The position numbers were made by a program, and so were the translations under genes. A stretch of DNA of 64,000 nt from Vibrio sp. 99-70-13A1 (GTDB lineage: Bacteria > Pseudomonadota > Gammaproteobacteria > Enterobacterales > Vibrionaceae): contig NZ_VTXD01000003.1 of the NCBI RefSeq assembly GCF_013114625.1, positions 186,001-250,000 on the forward strand, given 5' to 3'. Numbering within the stretch: the first letter of the stretch is position 1; each line of letters opens with the position of its first letter. Below are positions 25,755 through 34,019 of the stretch, piece after piece. The notes below the pieces were generated by a model. That model did not search any database. It worked only from the letters and a program-made list of their open reading frames with translations, and was not told the origin of the DNA.

Positions 25755-27230
25755 ATGACGCAAACAATACATGACTATAGCGACCTCACAAATGAGCAAT
25801 GTAGCCAAGCTCGCTATGCGAGAGATGCACGTTTTGATGGTCTATTTTTTATAGCAGTGAAAACAACTGGGATATTTTGCAGACCTATATGCCCAGCAAA
25901 TCCGCCAAAAGAACAGAATGTTGAATATTATACGAACCCTGCTCAGGCATTGAATGCTGGTTACCGTCCTTGTTTACGTTGTCGTCCAGACAGCGCACCC
26001 TCATCATTTGCTTGGAAAGGGGTTGAAACTACCTTTTTGCGCGCATTAAAGCTGATAGATGCTGGATGTTTAAGCTCTGGAACGACAGCTGAGTTATCTG
26101 AACGATTAGGGATTTCAGACCGATATTTAAGACAACTCTTTGAAACCTATTTGGGTGTTTCGCCTAAACAATACGCTCAATATTTACAGTTAATGTTTGC
26201 TAAACAATTGCTGCACAACAGCCAAATGAGCATTACTGATATTGGTTTTGCCAGCGGTTTTAATAGCACTCGCCGTTTTAATGATGCCTTCAGTAAAACC
26301 CTTCAACTTTCACCGACACAAGTTAGAAAATCTAAGCCTATGGAAAACGTATCAAACCATATTCAATTGGTGTTTCGCAGCCCACTCAATTGGCAACATA
26401 TGTTGGATTTCTATCGAGTGAGGCAAATAGCGGGTGTTGAACAGATTGGAGATAATGACTACCAAAGAACAGTAATGATCAATGGTGTTAAAGGTTGGTT
26501 TAAAGCGACGCGAGTTAAAGACAATACTCTCGATATTGAATTCCAACTCAGTGATATTAGCCAGCTGCGAAGTTTGACTGCATCCATAAGAAGAATGTTT
26601 GATTTAGACGTCGATATATCAAAAATCGAAGCTTTTTTTGAATCCGTTGAGCCACAATTGGTTCGGAAAAGTGGTATTCGTATTCCTGGTGTTCTAAGTA
26701 CATGGGAAGCAGGAGTTCGGGCGATATTAGGTCAGCAAGTATCAGTGAAAGCAGCTATTGGTCAATTGAATCTCTTAGTTCATGAGCTATCAGCTTATGG
26801 TCTAGCCGTGGATGAGCTAGCTGTTAATGAACTGACTGTTAATGAGTCAGCAGCGTTTGGTGAACTCTCTGGTATCGGAAAACAAGATAAACAAAAAGAT
26901 AATGAGCGACTCTATTTCCCGACACCTCAACAGGTTTCTTCTGCTGATTTGAGCTTTTTACGAATGCCTAATAGCCGCAAAGAAACCTTAAAGCGATTTG
27001 CAGAATACATGGTAGAAAATAGCCATGAACATCCGAGTCAATGGATAGCCTTAAAAGGCATTGGTCCTTGGACGATTCAATATGCCTTGTTACGTGGCTT
27101 AGGTGAACCCAATCATTTATTAACGGGGGATCTTGTGGTTAAGAAATTTCTTGAAGATAAACCGACTATTACTTCAGACAGTGTTTCCCCGTGGGGAAGT
27201 TACGCCACTTTCCATTGTTGGAATCAGTAG
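25755..27230 (+). CDS. Ada-type methyl-sensing regulator fused to AlkA DNA glycosylase
   Basis: A 491-residue alkylation-repair protein. Residues about 10-80 form an Ada zinc domain with C42, C46, C73 and C76 (FCRPICP, PCLRC). An AraC helix-turn-helix pair follows (about 90-190). The rest is an AlkA-type glycosylase: N-terminal AlkA domain (about 200-320), then a helix-hairpin-helix GPD domain with GIGPWT and the catalytic Asp in TGDLVVKKF. It should sense methylphosphotriesters and excise alkylated bases. About 30 extra residues with repeated VDEL/VNEL units lie between LVHEL and YFPTPQQ. Downstream is ogt, a functional partner. Confidence 0.9.
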   Translation: MTQTIHDYSDLTNEQCSQARYARDARFDGLFFIAVKTTGIFCRPICPANPPKEQNVEYYTNPAQALNAGYRPCLRCRPDSAPSSFAWKGVETTFLRALKLIDAGCLSSGTTAELSERLGISDRYLRQLFETYLGVSPKQYAQYLQLMFAKQLLHNSQMSITDIGFASGFNSTRRFNDAFSKTLQLSPTQVRKSKPMENVSNHIQLVFRSPLNWQHMLDFYRVRQIAGVEQIGDNDYQRTVMINGVKGWFKATRVKDNTLDIEFQLSDISQLRSLTASIRRMFDLDVDISKIEAFFESVEPQLVRKSGIRIPGVLSTWEAGVRAILGQQVSVKAAIGQLNLLVHELSAYGLAVDELAVNELTVNESAAFGELSGIGKQDKQKDNERLYFPTPQQVSSADLSFLRMPNSRKETLKRFAEYMVENSHEHPSQWIALKGIGPWTIQYALLRGLGEPNHLLTGDLVVKKFLEDKPTITSDSVSPWGSYATFHCWNQ

Positions 27231-27321
27231 CACTTGAACCTTAAACGCCTTGTTTAAACCTTACTCACTTTCTTTATATTTTAATTAAGCCGCTTGAATG
27301 CTGAGCGATAAAGAGAGCCGA

Positions 27322-27813
27322 ATGACAGAGATAACGAAAATGAATCGATTCACATATTACCAAAGCCCATTTGGGCAGATGACTCTTCAAGCTAACGATG
27401 ATGGCTTATTAGGTGCTTGGTTTGAAGTTCATACGACTCAACCTGAAGATCTCGGAATTCGAGATGATTCGTTCCCAGTGCTACTGCAAACCATTCGTGA
27501 ACTTAGCCAATATTTTGCAGGTGAAACATTCACTTTCTCGTTGCCTATCGCCGCGAAGGGAACAGAGTTTCAGATGTCGGTTTGGCAAGCATTGTTAGCA
27601 ATTCCTTATGGTGAGACATGGAGCTACCAACAAATCGCAGATTTTATTGGAAACCCCAAAGCAGTACGAGCCGTCGGGTTAGCAAATGGAAAGAATCCGG
27701 TTTCCGTTATTGTGCCGTGTCACCGAGTGATCGGGAAGAATGGTAAGTTAACGGGTTATGCTGGCGGAGTAGAGACAAAGCAAAAGCTTCTGGAATTAGA
27801 ACAAGCGATCTAA
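27322..27813 (+). CDS. ogt: Methylated-DNA-protein-cysteine methyltransferase
   Basis: A 163-residue O6-alkylguanine repair protein with the suicide cysteine in IVPCHRVIG and helix-turn-helix segment YGETWSYQQIADFIGNPKAVRAVG. It transfers methyl or larger alkyl groups from O6-guanine to its cysteine. The start at 27322 is preferred since AAAGAGAG precedes it; an upstream ATG at 27298 has no ribosome site. It follows the Ada-AlkA fusion by 91 bases, forming an alkylation-repair cluster. Confidence 0.9.
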   Translation: MTEITKMNRFTYYQSPFGQMTLQANDDGLLGAWFEVHTTQPEDLGIRDDSFPVLLQTIRELSQYFAGETFTFSLPIAAKGTEFQMSVWQALLAIPYGETWSYQQIADFIGNPKAVRAVGLANGKNPVSVIVPCHRVIGKNGKLTGYAGGVETKQKLLELEQAI

Positions 27814-27855
27814 GCGATAATTTAAGAATAAAAATAGTTCTATTTGGAGAGCACT

Positions 27856-27889
27856 AAGCCGCTTACTGATGAATAAGCGGCTTTTTAAT
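27856..27889 (+). terminator. Terminator of ogt
   Basis: AAGCCGCTTA (27856-27865) pairs with TAAGCGGCTT (27874-27883), followed by TTT. Confidence 0.85.
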
Positions 27890-27985
27890 TCGTGATGAAA
27901 CTAATAGTAATTGATAATCGTACTTTGGTTATTTAGCCAAGCTCAGATTTGGATAGCTGTAGCAAGGTATTGCATCAAACAGAAC

Positions 27986-29431
27986 TTAACTAAACAGTGC
28001 TTGGTTCAACATAAGGTGTATTACGATGCTTGCCGCGTAACCGATGGCAATCACGGGCATCCACTTCAAATGTCCAAAGAATGTGTACTTACCATGTGCT
28101 GCGCCCATCAAAGCGACTCCAGCCGCACTGCCTATTGAGAGTAAACTCCCGCCGACACCAGCGGTTAATGTCACTAATAACCAGTTACCCATCGACATTT
28201 CAGGCTCCATTGAAAGCACAGCAAACATCACCGGAATATTATCGACAATAGCTGAAAGTACGCCTATCGCAACATTCGCCCAAATCGGATCCCACTGGTT
28301 ATACATGATTCCCGAAGCCAATTCTAAGTAGCCAAGTAAGCTTAGCCCTCCTACGCACATCACAACGCCGTAGAAAAACAAGAGTGTGTCCCATTCGGCG
28401 TGGGACACTCGTCTAAATACGTCAAATGGCACCACCGAACCTAATTTTTTTAGTGCCGCTTCATCATGGTTAGCAATCGCAAGGGCTTTTTTTCTCGCTA
28501 AGGAATTCGGTAAAGATGTTCTTAGGTAGTAGCCGAAGAATTGGAGATAAGCGAGCCCCATCATCATGCCCATAACGGGTGGGAAGTGAAGCACGGCGTG
28601 AAATGCCACAGCCGTCGCAATGGTGAATATAAACAGCAAAACAATACGTTTTGCACCTCGTTTAAGTTCTATATGTTGGTGAACCGTGTCTGGCTGACCT
28701 TTTGGAAGGAAGAAAGACATGATCAATGCTGGCACTAAGTAATTAATTACGGAAGGTAAGAAGAGCGGCATAAATTCAGAGAAGCTGACATGCCCAGCTT
28801 GCCACACCATCAAGGTGGTTATGTCGCCAAAGGGGCTGAAGGCGCCGCCAGCATTGGCTGCAATAACGATATTAACGCAGGCAATATTGATAAAACGTGT
28901 GTAAGAACCAGCTACTTTTAAGACTACAGCGCACATTAATAAAGCGGTGGTTAGGTTATCGGCAATCGGAGAAATAAAGAACGCCAACAAGCCCGTTAAC
29001 CAAAATAGTGAGCGAAAGTCGAAGCCTTTTCCAACCATCCAAGCTTGCAAGCCATCAAATAGCCTGCGTTCTTCCATCGCACTTATGTAAGTCATTGCTA
29101 CGAGTAAAAAGAGTAAAAGCTCTGCGTATTCTAATAAATTATGTTCAAGAGCTTGCTGAGCGACTTCGATAAGGTCGTGCTCTTTATAGACAAAACCTAT
29201 GATGATCCAAATTAAACCGGCAGCAAGCAATACGGGTTTGGACTTGCGCAGTTTTAAGTATTCCTCAAGCATGACAACGGTATAAGCGATGGTAAAAAGG
29301 ACGAGTGAAAGGTAGCCCGGAAATGATTGAGTAAGGTTTAATGGCGTTGCAGCAGGTGCTACGGTTGAAGCTAAAGCCAACGAAGATACGAAATAAGATA
29401 AGAGTAGAACCGTTAGCTGAATGCCTTTCAT
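27986..29431 (-). CDS. nhaD: Sodium/proton antiporter NhaD
   Basis: A 481-residue membrane protein with about 12 spans and a probable cleaved or first-span N-terminus. Family blocks are visible: SPIADNLTTALLMC, VIAANAGGAFSPFGDITTLMVWQAG and IVDNIPVMFAVLS, where polar and acidic residues line the ion path. NhaD exports sodium or lithium in exchange for protons and is typical of marine and halophilic Vibrio. It is encoded alone. Confidence 0.93.
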   Translation of the reverse strand: MKGIQLTVLLLSYFVSSLALASTVAPAATPLNLTQSFPGYLSLVLFTIAYTVVMLEEYLKLRKSKPVLLAAGLIWIIIGFVYKEHDLIEVAQQALEHNLLEYAELLLFLLVAMTYISAMEERRLFDGLQAWMVGKGFDFRSLFWLTGLLAFFISPIADNLTTALLMCAVVLKVAGSYTRFINIACVNIVIAANAGGAFSPFGDITTLMVWQAGHVSFSEFMPLFLPSVINYLVPALIMSFFLPKGQPDTVHQHIELKRGAKRIVLLFIFTIATAVAFHAVLHFPPVMGMMMGLAYLQFFGYYLRTSLPNSLARKKALAIANHDEAALKKLGSVVPFDVFRRVSHAEWDTLLFFYGVVMCVGGLSLLGYLELASGIMYNQWDPIWANVAIGVLSAIVDNIPVMFAVLSMEPEMSMGNWLLVTLTAGVGGSLLSIGSAAGVALMGAAHGKYTFFGHLKWMPVIAIGYAASIVIHLMLNQALFS

Positions 29432-29534
29432 ATACGCTCCAAGTTAATAGGGAATTAACACGCGTAAAAATAGTAGACGTAAATCAAAGGTCTAAGTGTG
29501 ATTCATATCGAAAATAAGTTGATAAGCAGAAATG

Positions 29535-29563
29535 AAAAAGCTCCCCCATAAATAGGGGAGCTT
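29535..29563 (-). terminator. Terminator of the 56-residue gene
   Basis: AAGCTCCCC (29538-29546) pairs with GGGGAGCTT (29555-29563), followed on the minus strand by a T-run, 48 bases past the stop at 29611. Confidence 0.8.
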
Positions 29564-29610
29564 AGGAAGGTAAGCTTAATTGTTCTGCAACTTAAATAAG
29601 CCAAATAACT

Positions 29611-29781
29611 TTAAGCGGCGTTTTGATCTGCTTCTATAGGCATATCGGCAGCGAAAATCTCCACAGGCCAACCATACGATTCATATTCTTCGGCAAGTTT
29701 AAGAGCGACAATACGAGAGACAGTTACCGATACCCACTTACCGCAGCCCATCACTTGATACTTGATTGTGTTCATTTCCAT
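29611..29781 (-). CDS. Small 56-residue hypothetical protein
   Basis: A short gene of 56 codons: it begins MEMNTIKYQVMGCGKWVSVT and ends MPIEADQNAA. It has a predicted alpha/beta pattern, two close residues Cys-Gly (MGCGKW) and no signal or membrane span. Support comes from an AAGG-type ribosome site, an intrinsic terminator 48 bases after the stop and codon use like its neighbours. The ATG at codon 3 is an alternative start. Function unknown. The GacA-type box at 30002-30019 lies 221 bases upstream. Confidence 0.6.
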   Translation of the reverse strand: MEMNTIKYQVMGCGKWVSVTVSRIVALKLAEEYESYGWPVEIFAADMPIEADQNAA

Positions 29782-30259
29782 AGCCGGTGTCGCCTTTCTA
29801 AATACTATTATTTGAGGGCGATTTTATATAATGCCTAAAATAGGGTATTTCGTATTGAGCTCAAATGCTTCTTATATTAGCTCAGCACCTAAGTGGTAGG
29901 GTAATGGATAGATACCGTATGATATGAATAGATAATCTATTATTTTTAATTGGATTAACATTATGATTTTAAACGACTTAAGATAAATCTGACGAGTTCT
30001 TTGTGAGAGATCTCTTACGCTAATAAAAGACATCCGACATTAATAATATTAAGGCATTTAACTAGTTGTTAGTTTTGTTTTTAAATTATTTATTGGAGGT
30101 AAATTTTAGTTAACATGTCAAATCACAGTTTTATGTATTAATTATCTTAAATTAAATAACTTTATCATCTTCTTGATTTTGGTCATGAGAGTGTGGTCTG
30201 AGCTCTAGCACAATACATACGTGTTCTGTTCCACATAAACAAGATGTATAGAGGTTTTT
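29782..30259. other. Divergent control region between the 56-residue gene and yjiH
   Basis: A 478-base AT-rich interval. The one clear element is the GacA/VarA-type palindrome at 30002-30019. No AGGA-rich stretch is present on either strand, so it does not contain a second Csr-type RNA. Confidence 0.6.
30002..30019. promoter_or_regulatory. GacA/VarA-type upstream activating box
   Basis: TGTGAGAGATCTCTTACG closely matches the GacA box TGTAAGAGATCTCTTACA (two mismatches). It shares the GAGATCTCTTAC core with the box upstream of the CsrB-type RNA. It sits between the divergent 56-residue gene and yjiH. Confidence 0.65.
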
Positions 30260-30997
30260 ATGACTAACCCTGTTAAGTCCGATCGTAAAGTTACCATCGG
30301 TTGTTATATTGCGTTGGCGTTTGCTGTCGTATTTTTTTCTGGACTAATGAAATCAAATGAATGGTATGGAGTGTTTGATTTTACTACGTTGAATGGTTCA
30401 TTTGGTCAGGTCGCTTATGACGTCAGTGAAACGGCGGATGGTGTGCAAGCGGCGACGACTTCTCTTCGCGGCAAAGGCGGAAGCGGTGCTCGTGATGGGT
30501 TCATTTTTGCTTTAACTTTGATCCCTACCGTGATGTTTGCCTTAGGCATGATCAATGTGCTTGAGCATTATGGTGCTCTTGAAGCGGCTCGTAAGCTTCT
30601 GACCCCTCTTCTAAGACCATTAATGGGTATTCCCGGCAATTCTGGTTTAGCGCTTATAGCCTCATTGCAAAGTACCGATGCAGGTGCCGCAATGACTCGT
30701 CAACTCAAAGATGAAGGTCACCTAACGAAACGAGAAACGGACATTTTCACTATGTTTCAGTTTACCGCAGGTGCAGCCATCGTGAACTTTTTCTCCTCTG
30801 GTGCGGTGTTATTTACCTTAACGGCAATGGATGGATCTTTAGCGGTGACTTCTTCTATTGGTTTAGCGGTAGTCGTGATGTTTGTCTTCAAATTTGTAGG
30901 TGCAAATTTATTCCGTATTTACCTCAATATTACAGAAGGTAAGGAAGATAAATCTCAACCCAAGAAAGATGAGACCCTAACAGAGGAGACAGCATAA
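30260..30997 (+). CDS. yjiH: YjiH-like inner-membrane protein, nucleoside-recognition (Gate) domain
   Basis: A 245-residue membrane protein resembling E. coli YjiH, with about six hydrophobic spans and a Gate/nucleoside-recognition type core (TLIPTVMFALGMINVLEH, MGIPGNSGLALIASLQSTDAGAAM). The substrate is unknown; family members are linked to transport. Its TAA stop overlaps the ATG of yjiG by one base, so the two proteins are co-translated and probably form one complex. Confidence 0.8.
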   Translation: MTNPVKSDRKVTIGCYIALAFAVVFFSGLMKSNEWYGVFDFTTLNGSFGQVAYDVSETADGVQAATTSLRGKGGSGARDGFIFALTLIPTVMFALGMINVLEHYGALEAARKLLTPLLRPLMGIPGNSGLALIASLQSTDAGAAMTRQLKDEGHLTKRETDIFTMFQFTAGAAIVNFFSSGAVLFTLTAMDGSLAVTSSIGLAVVVMFVFKFVGANLFRIYLNITEGKEDKSQPKKDETLTEETA

Positions 30998-31464
30998 TGA
31001 GCGACGTTAAAGCGAAAAAGCCAATGGTGACCGATATATTCGTAGAGGGTGCGAAGAAAGGGTGGGTAATAGCTACAACTTCAACTGTGCCGAATGTGCT
31101 TATGGCTTTTGTGATAATTAAAGCGCTGCAAATTACGGGTGCTCTTGAACTTATGGGTAACGTATTTGCACCTATTATGGCGGTCTTTGGTCTACCTGGA
31201 GAAGCTGCTGCGGTTTTGATTGGTGCGTGGATGTCAATGGGAGGCGCAGTTGGCGTTGTTATCACGTTATTTGATCAAGGGATTTTAAACGGTGACCACA
31301 TTGCAATTCTTGCCCCTGCTATTTATCTAATGGGCTCTCAAGTTCAATATATGGGGCGTATCATGGGACCGATTGGCACTGAAGGCCGTTATATCCCAGT
31401 GATGATCGCAATATCGGTACTGAATGCTTTTGGTGCCATGTTCTTAATGAATATTATCTTGTAG
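30997..31464 (+). CDS. yjiG: YjiG-like inner-membrane protein, SpmB family
   Basis: A 155-residue membrane protein matching E. coli YjiG (SpmB-like): MVTDIFVEGAKKGWVIATTSTVPNVLMAFVII start region, then GLPGEAAAVLIGAWMSMGGAVG and LMGSQVQYMGR. It is translationally coupled to yjiH. The transcript ends at the hairpin at 31513-31554, which is shared with the convergent CsrB-type RNA. Confidence 0.82.
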   Translation: MSDVKAKKPMVTDIFVEGAKKGWVIATTSTVPNVLMAFVIIKALQITGALELMGNVFAPIMAVFGLPGEAAAVLIGAWMSMGGAVGVVITLFDQGILNGDHIAILAPAIYLMGSQVQYMGRIMGPIGTEGRYIPVMIAISVLNAFGAMFLMNIIL

Positions 31465-31507
31465 AGCAGCCTTGTATCTAATTAGATATGGATATTAGCT
31501 TCATTAA

Positions 31508-31818
31508 AATAGAAAACCCCGCTTGGCTTTCACCAAACGGGGTCTATTCTTTTTGCAGCTATCCTGCTACTGACGTTGTTACTTATTCTTCAATAAGGTT
31601 ACGTATGCTCCCTGCATCGTTCCTTGAACTGGCTAAATCCTTTAACCTTTCCTACTCATCGCCATCCTAGCGGTGTCCTTAAGCCTATCTTCCTGACTAG
31701 CAACTCTTTCCTAGAGCGTTACATCCTTGCTGACAACTCATCCTAAGCCATCAAATCTTCATCCTGAAGATACCTACTCCATTAGGGTTTGTCCTGTTCC
31801 TGCCAACATCCTGTCGAC
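31508..31818 (-). ncRNA. csrB: CsrB-family small RNA
   Basis: An RNA gene of about 310 nt on the minus strand. It contains 14 AGGA motifs in about 270 nt, plus one GGGA and one TGGA; at least one is displayed in a perfect hairpin loop (ATCTTC-AGGAT-GAAGAT at 31755-31771), the hallmark of RNAs that sequester the translation regulator CsrA. It has a sigma70-type promoter, a GacA/VarA box about 170 bases upstream and an intrinsic terminator. Vibrio species carry several such RNAs (CsrB1-3) controlled by VarS/VarA; I cannot tell which one this is. Ends are predicted: +1 near 31818, 3' end near 31508. Confidence 0.92.
31513..31554. terminator. Bidirectional terminator shared by csrB and yjiG
   Basis: ACCCCG..TTGG pairs with CCAA..CGGGGT (31517-31543) with a T-run on each strand: TTTTCTATTTT on the minus strand ends csrB, and CTATTCTTTTT on the plus strand ends the yjiHG transcript. 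Confidence 0.85.
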
Positions 31819-31824
31819 CCATTA

Positions 31825-31853
31825 ATTAAACACTCTATTGATGTTCTTCACAA
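31825..31853 (-). promoter_or_regulatory. csrB promoter
   Basis: On the minus strand TTGTGA (31848-31853) and TTTAAT (31825-31830) are separated by 17 bases, which predicts a start near 31818. Confidence 0.7.
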
Positions 31854-31979
31854 TGGACGAACAATAACAATAATATGCACATGGTTGTTTATTTTTGTTA
31901 TTAACATTTATGTATCAATTGGTTAGAAGCTGATTAATTGAATGGGTTACAGCAAGAAAGCGTCATATCCTACATGCCG

Positions 31980-31997
31980 TGTGCGAGATCTCTTACA
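31980..31997. promoter_or_regulatory. GacA/VarA-type box of csrB
   Basis: TGTGCGAGATCTCTTACA has two mismatches to TGTAAGAGATCTCTTACA. It lies about 170 bases upstream of the predicted csrB start, the normal distance for GacA-type activation. Confidence 0.8.
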
Positions 31998-32241
31998 AAT
32001 CGAATGATAACCTAATGCTACTTCACCTAAAGAGTACGCTCATTGAGATGAAGGGTGGTCATGAGCTCTACAGACTCAGTTAAAGAGAGTAAAAAGTAGG
32101 TCAGCATTATCGGTAAAATTATATATTAATGAATAGAGTCGTGACTCAAGTAACACTGTTTAAGTTAGTGGCAGCTTAAATTTGCCGATCGACGGCGAGT
32201 TGGCTAGATTGAGCAAAGAAATGAATTAATTAGGAAATATT

Positions 32242-32628
32242 ATGGTAACGGCACTTTATGCATCTTTACTCACTGTGGTAATGATTTGGCTCGCGTTTGA
32301 AGTGATTAAGCAAAGGAAGTTGAATCAAATCGCACATGCCGATGGCGGGGTAGAATCACTACAAGTTGCGCGTTCTGCGCAAAGTAATGCCATGGACTAC
32401 ATTCCGATCACCGTTATTCTCATGGGGTTGTTAGAGATGAATGGCGCGAATGTGTGGTTCATTCATGTGACGGGTTTAGTCTTTATTGTTGGACGCATCA
32501 TTCATGCAAAAGGGATTCTTGGGCGTAGCCTTACAGGGCGCAAACAAGGCATGATCATGACGCTGCTAAGCATGGTGAGTTTGATTGTTCTAAACTTGGT
32601 TTATTTACCTTTCGATAAAATGTTTTAG
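32242..32628 (+). CDS. MAPEG family membrane protein
   Basis: A 128-residue membrane protein with four predicted helices and the MAPEG pattern: ARSAQSNAMDYIPITVILMGLLEMNG and HVTGLVFIVGRIIHAKGI. The known family includes membrane glutathione transferases and leukotriene synthases; bacterial YecN-like members have no proven substrate. It is followed after eight bases by a second membrane protein gene, so the two probably form an operon. Ribosome site TTAGGAAAT. Confidence 0.85.
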   Translation: MVTALYASLLTVVMIWLAFEVIKQRKLNQIAHADGGVESLQVARSAQSNAMDYIPITVILMGLLEMNGANVWFIHVTGLVFIVGRIIHAKGILGRSLTGRKQGMIMTLLSMVSLIVLNLVYLPFDKMF

Positions 32629-32636
32629 GGAGTTTT

Positions 32637-33197
32637 ATGGCATTGCGCCTTCCGCCTGCATGGATGATTGTTTTATCAGGGTTAGTACTGAACATTATGG
32701 CTATTGTGCTATCCAGTTTGGTGTTAGATGAATTAGTTTCTGAACAGGCGGCGTTTGGTGAGCAAAAAAGCAGCAATGTATATTCAATACAACTGGCATG
32801 GAATTCGATTGAAACATTAGAACGCAAGCGGGAATCGATTTTACTGCATTTAGATAGATCACCCATTCAACCTCTCAACTCTCCTTCTTCTCTTTATACT
32901 TCTCCCTTGAGACCTTCACCTTTGAGCGATGCTTTACAAGGGCAACTTTCAGTTTGGGTTGGTGGTAACGTACCGGCTATCGAGATATCTAATCTTTCTG
33001 AAATCATGATGTTGATAAACACAGCCCAACAAACGGAACGAACAAGAATTGATGATTATTATCTGGAGAATTTAGGTCTTTCAGAAACGATGCAGTTATT
33101 GGACGATAAAATGGCGTTTTACAAAAATATTGCTCTATTTCTACAAATCTTTGGATTGGCTTTAATTCTAGCAAGAGATCTTGCCCGTAAGTCTTAG
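32637..33197 (+). CDS. Hypothetical two-span membrane protein
   Basis: A 186-residue protein, unrecognised. One membrane helix lies near the N-terminus (about 10-30, MIVLSGLVLNIMAIVLSSLV) and one near the C-terminus (about 163-180, IALFLQIFGLALILARDL). Between them is a roughly 130-residue domain with a proline/serine-rich stretch (about 75-95). This topology would place the middle domain in the periplasm. It is probably co-transcribed with the MAPEG gene eight bases upstream. Confidence 0.6.
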   Translation: MALRLPPAWMIVLSGLVLNIMAIVLSSLVLDELVSEQAAFGEQKSSNVYSIQLAWNSIETLERKRESILLHLDRSPIQPLNSPSSLYTSPLRPSPLSDALQGQLSVWVGGNVPAIEISNLSEIMMLINTAQQTERTRIDDYYLENLGLSETMQLLDDKMAFYKNIALFLQIFGLALILARDLARKS

Positions 33198-33281
33198 CTA
33201 GTATCGGCTGTTAGCTTGTTAGCTAGAAGGCTTTCTACATCCTTTGTTCTTCCATTCTTTTCACTTGTTCTCACGCCACAA

Positions 33282-33929
33282 TCACTTCATAACCACCTTT
33301 TCTTTTGGCAAATTAGGGTGCTGTTTGTTTTGATAATTGGGCAATTGTTCTTTTAGACCTTCAAAGGTCGATATTGCTCCAGACATAGACAGCTTGTTAG
33401 ACAGCCAATCGGGTAATGCACCGCCGGGATCAGCATAAGCGGTGTAGGTGATGTGCGTGGCACCACTATCTAAAGGTTGTAAGACCCATCGGGCTTTAAC
33501 ACCAAGGATTCGGATGTAATTAGGCTGTAAGGGAAGGTAGCTAGAAGCGTCTTTGATGGTGAGAACGAATTGGCCATCCTCGATTTGGTATCGGGAGTAG
33601 GTCACCATGTCTCTATCTTTTGCTGGCCAAGGGGCAATAAATTGGGTGTAGACAATATTTTCATTCGTCGATATTTGTTGAAGCACATGGCTGCTCCCGA
33701 CGTTATCAATCCAATTCGGTACATTACTACTATCCTCTAGTAACAATAGAAAGCCGGAATAACTAGTTTGAGCAAAGGTTTGTGTCCTTATTTCAATTAG
33801 CCCGTCGGTGTGATGGCGTTTGTGTAATGTGATCCCGTTTTCGCTTTTTACAAACAGCCATGGAAGGGGGCTTTGGGTAAGAACCGGAAAGCAGAAAAAG
33901 CATAGAAGCAGCAGTGTTTTAGCGGTCAT
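33282..33929 (-). CDS. START domain lipid-binding-like protein, exported
   Basis: A 215-residue protein with a signal peptide (about 1-19) and a START domain: WLFVKSENGITLHKR, NVPNWIDNV, APWPAKDRDMVTYSRYQ and YTAYADPGGALPDWL are typical blocks. START domains bind lipids or other hydrophobic ligands; the bacterial ligand is unknown. It probably acts in the periplasm. A terminator separates it from the upstream acyltransferase gene. Confidence 0.85.
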   Translation of the reverse strand: MTAKTLLLLCFFCFPVLTQSPLPWLFVKSENGITLHKRHHTDGLIEIRTQTFAQTSYSGFLLLLEDSSNVPNWIDNVGSSHVLQQISTNENIVYTQFIAPWPAKDRDMVTYSRYQIEDGQFVLTIKDASSYLPLQPNYIRILGVKARWVLQPLDSGATHITYTAYADPGGALPDWLSNKLSMSGAISTFEGLKEQLPNYQNKQHPNLPKEKVVMK

Positions 33930-33939
33930 ATTAATCCAT

Positions 33940-33990
33940 TAATAAAAAGCTATACCGATTCAGTTTACATCAAAACCGGTCATAGCTTTT
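33940..33990 (-). terminator. Terminator of the acyltransferase gene
   Basis: AAAAGCTAT-ACCG (33945-33957) pairs with CGGT-c-ATAGCTTTT (33977-33990) around an 18-base loop; a T-run follows on the minus strand. Confidence 0.65.
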
Positions 33991-34019
33991 ATTTGCAGGT
34001 TAATAAATATGATGAGTGA

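Noticed and set aside
30020-30259. A second Csr-type RNA driven by the box at 30002
   Set aside because: Neither strand near the box has repeated AGGA motifs or a matching terminator.
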